A stretch of DNA of 7,423 nt, from NCBI GenBank assembly GCA_904502045.1, contig CAJGEB010000049.1, positions 1 through 7,423 on the forward strand, given 5' to 3'. This stretch comes from an uncultured Oscillospiraceae bacterium. GTDB taxonomy: Bacteria; Bacillota; Clostridia; Oscillospirales; Ruminococcaceae. Position 1 is the stretch's first letter. Each line of letters opens with the position of its first letter. This document shows, piece after piece, positions 1 to 6,063 of this stretch. A model generated the notes under the pieces. That model did not search any database. It saw nothing but the letters and a program-made list of their open reading frames with translations, and was not told the origin of the DNA. The position numbers and the translations under genes are program-made.

Positions 1-504
1 ATACAAAATTCCAAAGGGAATCTTGTAGCGGGATTTGCGGTAAACGGCGGCGAGGTAAAGACGCTTAAAGTGGAAGAGGATACGCTCATTGTGATTTACG
101 AGGCGGATACAGAGAAAAAGGTAATAAAAACTGCGTTTGAGGAAACGGGAATGATTTTTGTGGACATATCCTCTCCGAAAACTCCGAAGCAGATCGGAAA
201 ATATATCCAAGAGGGAAAATATATTGAAATATATTATGACGGGTACAGCAGCTTTTTGGTTACCAAAAGATTTGCGGTAAGCGGACTTGAAGCAGGAGAT
301 AAAAGTTACAGGCTCAGGTATGTAAATAACGGTACTACGGAGGTTTTTGAGCCGGGGAATATATATTTACATTGTGATATGCTGTCGCTTGATTACGTGG
401 TGGTGTCGGAGCTTAAAACGGGAGGAAAATCACTTGCGTTACTTGGCGGAAGCGACGTAAAAGCGGATGCGGACTATCTTGTAAAAAGAATGTGGAGAAA
501 TTAG
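1..504 (+). CDS. Unrecognised protein, C-terminal part (5' end outside window)
   Basis: The frame is open from the first base of the window to a TAG at 502-504, giving 167 visible codons. A GTG at position 70 could be read as a start. However, the frame continues upstream of it and I see no convincing ribosome binding site before it, so I read this as the 3' end of a longer gene. The visible protein is rich in Tyr, Gly, Val and Lys, with alternating hydrophobic and polar stretches that suggest mainly beta structure. I see no transmembrane segment and no cysteine cluster. It ends in a basic, aromatic tail (KRMWRN). I recognise no family. No terminator is visible between its stop and the infC promoter, so its transcript may run into the infC leader. 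Confidence is high that it is coding and low for any function. Confidence 0.7.
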   Translation: MQNSKGNLVAGFAVNGGEVKTLKVEEDTLIVIYEADTEKKVIKTAFEETGMIFVDISSPKTPKQIGKYIQEGKYIEIYYDGYSSFLVTKRFAVSGLEAGDKSYRLRYVNNGTTEVFEPGNIYLHCDMLSLDYVVVSELKTGGKSLALLGGSDVKADADYLVKRMWRN

Positions 505-515
505 TGATTTGGGTA

Positions 516-544
516 TTGACAAGAGGGAACGGATCTGGTATAAT
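516..544 (+). promoter_or_regulatory. Consensus sigma-A/sigma-70 promoter of the infC-rpmI-rplT operon
   Basis: The sequence shows a perfect -35 box TTGACA (516-521), a 17-base spacer, and a perfect -10 box TATAAT (539-544). A TG at 536-537 adds the extended -10 element. Transcription would start near 551. The promoter begins 11 bases after the stop of the upstream gene, so the ribosomal protein operon has its own strong promoter. A promoter this strong suits an operon whose output is held back downstream by attenuation. Confidence 0.9.
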
Positions 545-550
545 GCCAAG

Positions 551-637
551 GAAAACAAAGCAGAACACGTCCGTTCTCACCTTGCGGCATCGGTCGGTAA
601 GGTCAATAATTTCCTTGGAATTCAGGGTGATTTATTG
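551..637 (+). promoter_or_regulatory. infC operon leader RNA, probable L20-type autoregulatory leader
   Basis: The roughly 150-nt untranslated leader of infC holds three hairpins in a row that can be paired by hand. They are AGAAC/GTTCT (562-566 with 573-577), ACCTTGC/GTAAGGT (579-585 with 597-603, one G-U pair), and CAATAA/TTATTG (604-609 with 632-637) with an inner CCTTG/CAGGG helix (613-617 with 623-627). The second and third abut exactly, which would allow coaxial stacking. The third shares base 637 with the following terminator stem. In Bacillus subtilis, ribosomal protein L20 represses infC-rpmI-rplT by binding a leader that mimics its 23S rRNA site and promoting early termination. The same gene order plus a leader terminator here makes the same mechanism likely. 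The L20 assignment is inference; the pairing and the terminator are seen directly. Confidence 0.65.
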
Positions 638-671
638 TGCGCGGATGGAAGTCTGCGCACATTTTAATTTT
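637..671 (+). terminator. Leader attenuator: intrinsic terminator upstream of infC
   Basis: A 9-bp stem pairs GTGCGCGGA (637-645) with TCTGCGCAC (652-660), with one G-U pair and a six-base loop TGGAAG. It is followed by the T-rich run ATTTTAATTTT. It sits after the promoter and before the infC ribosome binding site, so it works within the infC transcript as an attenuator. It would also limit read-through from the gene at 1-504. Confidence 0.8.
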
Positions 672-689
672 GAAAACTTAACGGGTTTT

Positions 690-706
690 GGAGGTGTTTG
701 GTCATC
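690..706 (+). promoter_or_regulatory. infC ribosome binding site that points to an ATC start codon
   Basis: The Shine-Dalgarno sequence GGAGGTG lies at 690-696. The in-frame TTG at 698-700 is only one base after it, too close for normal initiation. The in-frame ATC at 704-706 is seven bases after it, which is near ideal. The first in-frame ATG (719-721) is 22 bases away, too far. Initiation at ATC fits the known use of AUU or other non-canonical starts in infC of Escherichia coli and Geobacillus, where IF-3 itself discriminates against such codons. Confidence 0.65.
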
Positions 707-1222
707 AGCAGTAATGAAATGCAAATCAACGAGGAGATAAGAGATAAGGAGATCAGAGTTATCGACGTGGACGGAAGCCAGCTTGGAATAATGTCTGCAA
801 AGGATGCGCAGAAGGTTGCGTATTCAAAGGATCTTGATCTGGTAAAGATAGCTCCTCAGGCGACTCCGCCGGTTTGTCGTATAATGGATTACGGCAAATA
901 TCGTTTTGAACAGGCGAAGCGAGAAAAAGAAGCTAAAAAGAACCAAAAGGTAATCTCTATCAAGGAGATCAGACTTTCGCTGAATATCGATACTAACGAT
1001 TTTAACACGAAAGCGAATCATGCGAAGGAATTTCTGAAGGACGGAGATAAGGTAAAGGTTACGCTGAAGTTCCGCGGAAGAGAAATGGCACATCCCGAAA
1101 TGGGAGGAACGATAATGGAGAGATTTGCTACGGCATGTTCGGAGTTCGGAAGTGTAGATAAAGCACCGAAGCTTGAAGGCCGGAGTATGACGATGATGAT
1201 CACGGCGAAACCCGCCAAGTAA
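704..1222 (+). CDS. infC: Translation initiation factor IF-3
   Basis: IF-3 binds the 30S subunit in the cytoplasm, keeps it apart from 50S, and checks the initiator tRNA and start codon. The protein has 172 residues from the preferred ATC start (174 from the TTG at 698), the usual family length. The N-terminal domain opens with the typical [14 protein letters not shown] segment, and the family signature [16 protein letters not shown] is at about residues 55-70. A lysine-rich linker helix (about 72-82) joins it to the C-terminal domain (about 83-170), which holds the [20 protein letters not shown] and [10 protein letters not shown] segments. It is the first gene of the operon, with rpmI 17 bases downstream. 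Control is likely at two levels: leader attenuation, and IF-3 proofreading of its own rare start codon. The identity is secure; the exact start is inference. Confidence 0.97.
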   Translation: MSSNEMQINEEIRDKEIRVIDVDGSQLGIMSAKDAQKVAYSKDLDLVKIAPQATPPVCRIMDYGKYRFEQAKREKEAKKNQKVISIKEIRLSLNIDTNDFNTKANHAKEFLKDGDKVKVTLKFRGREMAHPEMGGTIMERFATACSEFGSVDKAPKLEGRSMTMMITAKPAK

Positions 1223-1239
1223 TAAAGGAGGAACAAAGG

Positions 1240-1437
1240 ATGCCTAAACTTAAAACACACAGCGGAGCAAAAAAACGTTTTAAAATCAACAAAAACGGAT
1301 TGGTAAAGCGCGCTCACGCATACAAATCTCACATTCTTACAAAGAAGAATACAAAGCGTAAAAGAGGACTTCGTAAAGCAGCATATGCAGATAAGACCAA
1401 TGTTATGGCTGTAAAGGCGCTTTTACCGAATAAATAA
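1240..1437 (+). CDS. rpmI: 50S ribosomal protein L35 (bL35)
   Basis: This very basic 65-residue protein matches L35 over its whole length. It begins [19 protein letters not shown], then carries the [15 protein letters not shown] core, and ends in VKALLPNK. L35 is a small bacterial protein of the large subunit that sits inside 23S rRNA. A strong AAAGGAGG site (1224-1231) lies eight bases before the ATG, just after the infC stop. The Arg codons are mainly CGT/CGC rather than the AGA/AGG common in the rest of the window, as expected for a highly expressed gene. The gene is co-transcribed between infC and rplT. Confidence 0.98.
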   Translation: MPKLKTHSGAKKRFKINKNGLVKRAHAYKSHILTKKNTKRKRGLRKAAYADKTNVMAVKALLPNK

Positions 1438-1495
1438 GGAAGAATGTTCGGGACACACGAAAATTAAAAACACCTATAACGGAGGTAAATAGAAA

Positions 1496-1849
1496 ATGGC
1501 TCGTATAAAACGTGCAACAATGACTCATAAGAGAAGAAAAAAGGTCCTCAAATTAGCAAAAGGATACTTTGGAAGCAAGAGCAAGCTCTTTAAGACTGCA
1601 AAGCAGGCAGTAATGAAATCCGGAAACTATGCGTTTGCGGGAAGAAAGATGAAGAAGCGTGATTTCAGAAAGCTTTGGATCACCAGAATATCTGCCGGAT
1701 GCCGTATGAACGGAATGAACTATTCGACATTTATGAACGGACTTAAAAAAGCTGGAATTACGTTAAATCGTAAGATGCTGTCTGAAATAGCTATCAATGA
1801 CGCAGCTGCATTTACCGCACTGGTAGAGCAGGCAAAGGCGGCTCTTTAA
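1496..1849 (+). CDS. rplT: 50S ribosomal protein L20 (bL20)
   Basis: L20 is an early assembly protein that binds 23S rRNA and is needed for the first steps of 50S formation. In several bacteria it also represses its own operon. The protein has 117 residues, close to the usual 117-119. It starts [20 protein letters not shown] (the long basic N-terminal extension), followed by the [20 protein letters not shown] segment and the globular C-terminal domain with the RKLWITRI and [10 protein letters not shown] motifs, which is the part known to bind the operator in other species. The ribosome binding site GGAGGT is at 1481-1486. The 58-base gap after rpmI shows no strong hairpin. The leader at 551-671 is its probable target. 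An intrinsic terminator follows 10 bases after the stop. Confidence 0.98.
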   Translation: MARIKRATMTHKRRKKVLKLAKGYFGSKSKLFKTAKQAVMKSGNYAFAGRKMKKRDFRKLWITRISAGCRMNGMNYSTFMNGLKKAGITLNRKMLSEIAINDAAAFTALVEQAKAAL

Positions 1850-1859
1850 GCAAAAATAC

Positions 1860-1890
1860 TATCGCCCGGGGATGACTCGGGCGATATTTT
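1860..1890 (+). terminator. Intrinsic terminator after rplT
   Basis: A perfect 9-bp GC-rich stem pairs TATCGCCCG (1860-1868) with CGGGCGATA (1878-1886) around a nine-base loop, followed by TTTT (1887-1890). An A-run lies upstream (1852-1856). It starts 10 bases after the rplT stop and closes the infC operon. The T-tract is short, so some read-through into the methyltransferase gene is possible, and I see no clear promoter in the 32 bases that remain before that gene. Confidence 0.88.
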
Positions 1891-1922
1891 CAATTATTAG
1901 GAAAGGCGCGGAGAGGTAGGAA

Positions 1923-2711
1923 ATGGAGAAGATAACGAGCAGAGAGAACGAAAATATAAAGAGGACGCGTCGAATAAAGGAAGATAGAAGAGTAAGGGAC
2001 GAGCTGGGAGTTTTCGTTGCAGAGGGAATCCGTCTTTGTGAGGAGGCGGCGAAAAGCGGAAGAATAGTTGAGGCGTATTACAGCTCGCAGGCGTATGAAA
2101 AAGAGCCTGAGAGGATGGGAAAGATAGTGTCATCGGCGCAAAAGGCGTGGGAGATAACCAAGGGAGTAATGGAAAAAATAAGTGACACTAAAAATCCGCA
2201 GGGAATAGTATGTGTTTGTAAAAAACTTGACAATGAAAATAACACTGATAAAATTAACAGTGACGGAAGATATATAGTAATGGCGGGGATAGCGGATCCC
2301 GGAAATGCAGGAACGATAGTCAGAACAGCAGATGCGATGGGAGTAGATGCCGTAATAATGACGCGGGAGTGCGCGGATATATATTCGCCGAAAGCAGTGA
2401 GAGCTACGATGGGAAGTATTTTTCATATTCCGGTAGTAATTGCTGAGGACGAGAAAAGTCTGTTTGAGATGTTGAGGATAAAAGGGATAAAGAGCTATGC
2501 AGCCGCCTTGGATGAGGAGAGTATGGCGCTTTCTGACGTGGAGTTCGGAAAGGGAAGTGCGGTGCTTATAGGAAACGAGGCTAACGGACTTTCGGATTTT
2601 GCGGTAAATAGCAGTGATTTTAAGGTAATGATAGAGATGAAGGGCGAAGCGGAATCGCTTAATGCGGCATCTGCGGCAGCGATACTCTCGTATAAATTGA
2701 CACATAAATAA
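1923..2711 (+). CDS. SpoU/TrmH-family RNA 2'-O-ribose methyltransferase
   Basis: The 262-residue protein has the two-part layout of rRNA ribose methylases such as RlmB and TsnR. An N-terminal L30e-like substrate-binding region spans about residues 1-100 (FVAEGIRLCEEA near 31-42, SDTKNPQGIV near 87-96). It is followed by a SPOUT methyltransferase domain with the trefoil-knot SAM site. All three SpoU motifs are visible: motif 1 GNAGTIVRTADAMG (127-140), with the conserved Asn and Arg; motif 2 GNEANGL (217-223); and motif 3 ESLNAASAAAILSY (244-257). The protein should transfer a methyl group from SAM to a ribose 2'-OH in rRNA or tRNA; the target nucleotide cannot be told from sequence. A Shine-Dalgarno sequence GAGAGG lies at 1911-1916. 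A related gene often lies near rplT or pheS in Firmicutes. Family assignment is firm; the substrate is open. Confidence 0.93.
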   Translation: MEKITSRENENIKRTRRIKEDRRVRDELGVFVAEGIRLCEEAAKSGRIVEAYYSSQAYEKEPERMGKIVSSAQKAWEITKGVMEKISDTKNPQGIVCVCKKLDNENNTDKINSDGRYIVMAGIADPGNAGTIVRTADAMGVDAVIMTRECADIYSPKAVRATMGSIFHIPVVIAEDEKSLFEMLRIKGIKSYAAALDEESMALSDVEFGKGSAVLIGNEANGLSDFAVNSSDFKVMIEMKGEAESLNAASAAAILSYKLTHK

Positions 2712-2730
2712 AGCGGCGGAGGAGAGAGTA

Positions 2731-3921
2731 ATGGAGAATAGATGTCCGGTCGAATACTGGGTATGGCTGAGTCTTGCGCTCGGAACCGGTATGAGATATG
2801 ACAGCGTGATAGATAAATACGGAAATCCGAGGACGTTTTATGAAACGGGCGAAGAAGGCTTCAGACAGCTGCCGAAGGTAAGGGAAGAAACGGTGAAGCG
2901 CCTGATGAAGACTACTCTCGGAGATGCTTACAGAATAATGGAGAAGACGGAAAAGCTTAAAGGGAGGATAATAACCTTTGACAGCGACGAGTATCCTTCA
3001 AGGCTCAGGAATATTTTTGCGTATCCTGCGGTATTGTATGTAAGGGGAGAACTTCCTGATTTTGACGATAATCTGTATATAGCTATGGTCGGAACGAGGA
3101 AGTGTTCTCAATACGGAATAAATGCGGCGGTGAAGATATCGGGGGAGCTTGCGGCAAAAGGAGCGGTAGTAGTCAGCGGACTTGCCGAGGGAATAGACGG
3201 AGCCGCACATTCCGCAGCGATAACAGCGGGCGGAAAGACCGTTGCGGTAATGGCTACGGGACTTGACAGAGTTTACCCGAACTCAAATAAAGGGCTTTTT
3301 GAAAAGATAGTGGAAAACGGAGCGGTCGTTACCGACTACCCGCCCGGAGCAGAGCTCAGCGGAAGGAATTTCCCTGTGAGAAACAGGCTTATTTCGGGAA
3401 TATCTGCAGGAACCGTAATAGTTGAAGCGAGCATGAGAAGCGGAGCGCTGATAACGGCAAATCATGCGATAGAGCAGGGCAAAGACGTGTTTGCGGTACC
3501 GGGGAATATTTTCAGAGATAACCTCGCGGGAAATAATATGCTGCTGAAGCAGGGCGCGATACCGGTAACCTGCGCGGCGGATATTTTGGAAGAATACGAG
3601 TACAAATACTTAGACAGAATAGAGATGTCGAAGCTGAGGCTGGAGCCGAGAGCAGTAAAGAAATCGGAAAGCAGTAAGGCGGAGGTGTCAGAGAAGGCGG
3701 AGAAAGCGGAGAAGAAGGTTCCCCAAAGAAGAGAATTACCGCCTGAAATGAGCGAGGAGAGCAAAAGGGTGTACGCCGTACTTGAGGGTGAGGCAAAGAG
3801 TACCGACGATATATCAGCCGAGTCGGGACTGCCTTTTCACACAGTAGCATCAGCGCTGACGGAGCTTGAAATATACGGAATGGTAAGATCGTTTCCGGGA
3901 AACAGCTTCGGTCTTAAATAA
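2731..3921 (+). CDS. dprA: DNA-processing protein DprA (Smf), RecA loader
   Basis: DprA binds ssDNA that enters the cell during transformation, protects it and loads RecA; it is also found in species not known to be competent. The protein has 396 residues. An N-terminal helical, SAM-like region spans about 1-80. The Rossmann-fold core (about 85-287) shows VGTRKCSQYG (120-129), SGLAEGIDGAAH (149-160), the GLDRVYP segment (177-183), FPVRNRLISGIS (214-225), EASMRSGALITA (232-243) and VFAVPGN (253-259). A charged Ala/Lys/Glu-rich linker (about 305-340) leads to a C-terminal winged-helix domain (about 341-396). The ribosome binding site GGAGG (2718-2722) is 8 bases before the ATG, and the gene begins 19 bases after the methyltransferase stop, which suggests one transcript. 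Every core motif is present, so the gene looks intact. Confidence 0.96.
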   Translation: MENRCPVEYWVWLSLALGTGMRYDSVIDKYGNPRTFYETGEEGFRQLPKVREETVKRLMKTTLGDAYRIMEKTEKLKGRIITFDSDEYPSRLRNIFAYPAVLYVRGELPDFDDNLYIAMVGTRKCSQYGINAAVKISGELAAKGAVVVSGLAEGIDGAAHSAAITAGGKTVAVMATGLDRVYPNSNKGLFEKIVENGAVVTDYPPGAELSGRNFPVRNRLISGISAGTVIVEASMRSGALITANHAIEQGKDVFAVPGNIFRDNLAGNNMLLKQGAIPVTCAADILEEYEYKYLDRIEMSKLRLEPRAVKKSESSKAEVSEKAEKAEKKVPQRRELPPEMSEESKRVYAVLEGEAKSTDDISAESGLPFHTVASALTELEIYGMVRSFPGNSFGLK

Positions 3922-3945
3922 AGGTTCGAAAGGATAGAAAATTTA

Positions 3946-6045
3946 ATGTCGAAATTAGTAATAGTCGAGTCGCCGGCGAAGGCGAAAACGATAAAGAAAT
4001 ATTTGGGCAGAGGGTATGACGTAGTAGCGTCAATGGGACATATAAGAGATCTGCCGAAGAGTAAGCTTGGAATAGATACTGAAAAGAATTTTGAGCCGAA
4101 ATATTCAATACTCGACGGAAAGAAGAAGCTGGCGGACGAGCTCAAAGAAAAGGCGGGTAAGAGCGATAAGGTCTACCTTGCGACCGACCCTGACCGCGAA
4201 GGAGAGGCAATATCGTGGCACTTGGCGTATCTTTTGGGACTCGATTTAGAGCAGGAAAACAGAGTAGCGTTCAACGAGATAACCAAAAGCGGAGTCGCTG
4301 CAGGAATGTCAAATCCGAGAAAGATAGATATGGATTTGGTGAATGCGCAGCAGGCGAGAAGAATAATGGATAGGATAGTGGGCTACAAGCTGAGTCCGTT
4401 TTTGTGGAAGAAGATAAGAAGAGGACTTTCTGCGGGAAGAGTACAGTCGGTAGCAGTCCGTCTTATAACGGACAGAGAAGAGGAGATAAGAAACTTTAAG
4501 CCGGTGGAATACTGGTCGATAGATGCTGAATTAAAGGCAGCATCGTCGAAAAAGACGTTCCAAGCGAAGTTTCACGGAGAAAACGGCAAAAAGGTACAGC
4601 TGAGCAGTAAAGAGGATGCCGATAAGATATTGGCGGAGATAAAGGAAGCGGTCTATAAGGTAGGAACCGTAAAAAAAGCGGTAAGGAAGAAGAATCCGGC
4701 ACCCCCGTTCACTACCTCTACATTACAGCAGGAAGCATCGAGAAAGCTGGGATTCCAAGCTAAGAGAACGATGAAGGCAGCGCAGGAGCTGTATGAAGGA
4801 ATAGAGCTTCCGGAGCTCGGCGCAGTCGGACTTATCACGTATATGAGAACCGATTCACTGAGAGTATCGCAGGAAGCGGCAGCGGCGGGAGAGGCTTACG
4901 TAAAGGCGTATTACGGCTCGAAGTATCTGCCGACATCTCCGAGGGAGTACAAAACCAAGAGCGGAGCACAGGATGCGCATGAAGCAATACGTCCGACAAT
5001 GCCGGAGCTTGCTCCTGCAGATATAAAAAGCAGCCTTAGCTCCGACCAGTATAAGCTCTACAAGCTGATATGGGAGCGTTTTATCGCAAGCAGAATGGCT
5101 AATGCGCTTCTTGATACTGTTTCGGTTGATATTGAGGCGGGGAAATATCTGTTTAAAGCGAGCGGATACTCTGTCAAGTTTGATGGCTTTACAGCTCTTT
5201 ATGAAGAAGGAGCCGACGAAGAGGGAGATAAGGCGTCGAAATTACCTGAGATGGAAACGGGAGATGTACTGGAGCTTAAAAATGTAGAGGGACTCCAGCA
5301 CTTTACTCAGCCGCCCGCGAGGTATACCGAGGCGGCACTTATAAAAACGCTTGAGGAAAACGGCATCGGCAGACCGAGTACCTATGCGGCGATAATAACG
5401 ACGATACTTGCGAGAGAATATGTTGAGCGTGAAGCAAAGGCGCTTAAACCCACTCAGCTCGGAGAGGTTATCAACGGAGTGTTGAAGGAGCGTTTTAAGG
5501 ATATAGTTGACGTTGATTTTACCGCTAATATGGAAGAAAAACTGGACGAAGTAGAAGAGGGCAAGAGCGATTGGGTAAAGACCTTGTCTGATTTTTACGG
5601 ACCGTTTATGGAGTCGCTCGATAAAGCGGAAGAGGAAACCAAGGGAGTTAAGATTAAGCTTCCGGAAGAGGAATCCGATGAAGTATGTGAGCTTTGCGGC
5701 AGAAAGATGGTAGTCAAGAGCGGAAGGTTCGGAAAGTTTTTGGCGTGTCCGGGATTCCCTGAGTGTAAGAATACAAAGAAGATAGTCAAAGATACCGGCG
5801 GAGTCTGTCCGGAATGCGGCGGAAAGATGCTTTCCAAAAAGAGTAAGACGGGCAAGGAATATTTCGGATGTGAAAATAATCCCAAATGCGGATTTATGAC
5901 GTGGGATGTTCCGACAGCGGAAAAATGTCCGAAATGCGGCGGCGGACTTTTCAAGAAAAAAGGCAGAAACGGTAAGGTCTACTGTGCAAAAGAAGGCTGC
6001 GGATATGTTAAGGAGTCGGCTGAGGAAGAAAAAAGCGAGGAATAA
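3946..6045 (+). CDS. topA: DNA topoisomerase I (type IA, omega protein)
   Basis: TopA relaxes negative supercoils by cutting one DNA strand through a 5'-phosphotyrosine link. The protein has 699 residues, a normal Firmicute length. The TOPRIM domain begins KLVIVESPAKAKTIKKYLG (3-21), with the metal-site Glu8 and the acidic DPDREGE motif (81-87). The catalytic tyrosine is Tyr299 in GLITYMRTDS (295-304), with the partner Arg301. Other family segments are LSAGRVQSVAVRLI (161-174), SGAQDAHEAIRPT (339-351) and ENGIGRPSTYAAII (471-484). The C-terminus carries three zinc-ribbon repeats with cysteine pairs at 581/584-601/607, 621/624-642/648 and 661/664-680/685, used for DNA binding and strand passage. 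The ribosome binding site is modest (AAAGGA, 3929-3934, 11 bases from the ATG). The gene lies 24 bases after dprA and 18 before trmFO. Confidence 0.98.
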   Translation: MSKLVIVESPAKAKTIKKYLGRGYDVVASMGHIRDLPKSKLGIDTEKNFEPKYSILDGKKKLADELKEKAGKSDKVYLATDPDREGEAISWHLAYLLGLDLEQENRVAFNEITKSGVAAGMSNPRKIDMDLVNAQQARRIMDRIVGYKLSPFLWKKIRRGLSAGRVQSVAVRLITDREEEIRNFKPVEYWSIDAELKAASSKKTFQAKFHGENGKKVQLSSKEDADKILAEIKEAVYKVGTVKKAVRKKNPAPPFTTSTLQQEASRKLGFQAKRTMKAAQELYEGIELPELGAVGLITYMRTDSLRVSQEAAAAGEAYVKAYYGSKYLPTSPREYKTKSGAQDAHEAIRPTMPELAPADIKSSLSSDQYKLYKLIWERFIASRMANALLDTVSVDIEAGKYLFKASGYSVKFDGFTALYEEGADEEGDKASKLPEMETGDVLELKNVEGLQHFTQPPARYTEAALIKTLEENGIGRPSTYAAIITTILAREYVEREAKALKPTQLGEVINGVLKERFKDIVDVDFTANMEEKLDEVEEGKSDWVKTLSDFYGPFMESLDKAEEETKGVKIKLPEEESDEVCELCGRKMVVKSGRFGKFLACPGFPECKNTKKIVKDTGGVCPECGGKMLSKKSKTGKEYFGCENNPKCGFMTWDVPTAEKCPKCGGGLFKKKGRNGKVYCAKEGCGYVKESAEEEKSEE

Positions 6046-6063
6046 AAATTAAGGAGCGTCCGG

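Noticed and set aside
70..504. A GTG at position 70 as the true start of the first gene
   Set aside because: The same frame is open back to base 1 and no good Shine-Dalgarno sequence precedes the GTG, so a truncated longer gene is more likely.
673..689. A 5-bp hairpin AAAAC/GTTTT just before the infC Shine-Dalgarno sequence
   Set aside because: It is AT-rich and weak, and it leaves the ribosome binding site unpaired, so it is probably not a regulatory switch by itself.
492..740. An 82-codon + strand open frame between the upstream gene and infC
   Set aside because: It overlaps the promoter, the leader hairpins and the terminator, has no ribosome binding site and an implausible protein composition. 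The region is better explained as a non-coding leader.
1445..1486. Possible hairpins in the rpmI-rplT gap, including ACCT/AGGT around the rplT ribosome binding site
   Set aside because: The stems are only four base pairs, so I cannot support a second L20 operator here.
2130..2705. A 191-codon open frame antisense to the SpoU-family methylase
   Set aside because: The + strand frame carries all three SpoU motifs. The antisense product is rich in Arg, Tyr, Cys and Ile as expected from complementing AT-rich codons, with no recognisable domain.
5595..5954. A 119-codon open frame antisense to the topA zinc-ribbon region
   Set aside because: It is a shadow of the strongly conserved topA frame; its His/Pro/Ser-rich product is the mirror of Cys/Gly/Lys codons and it has no supporting start signals.
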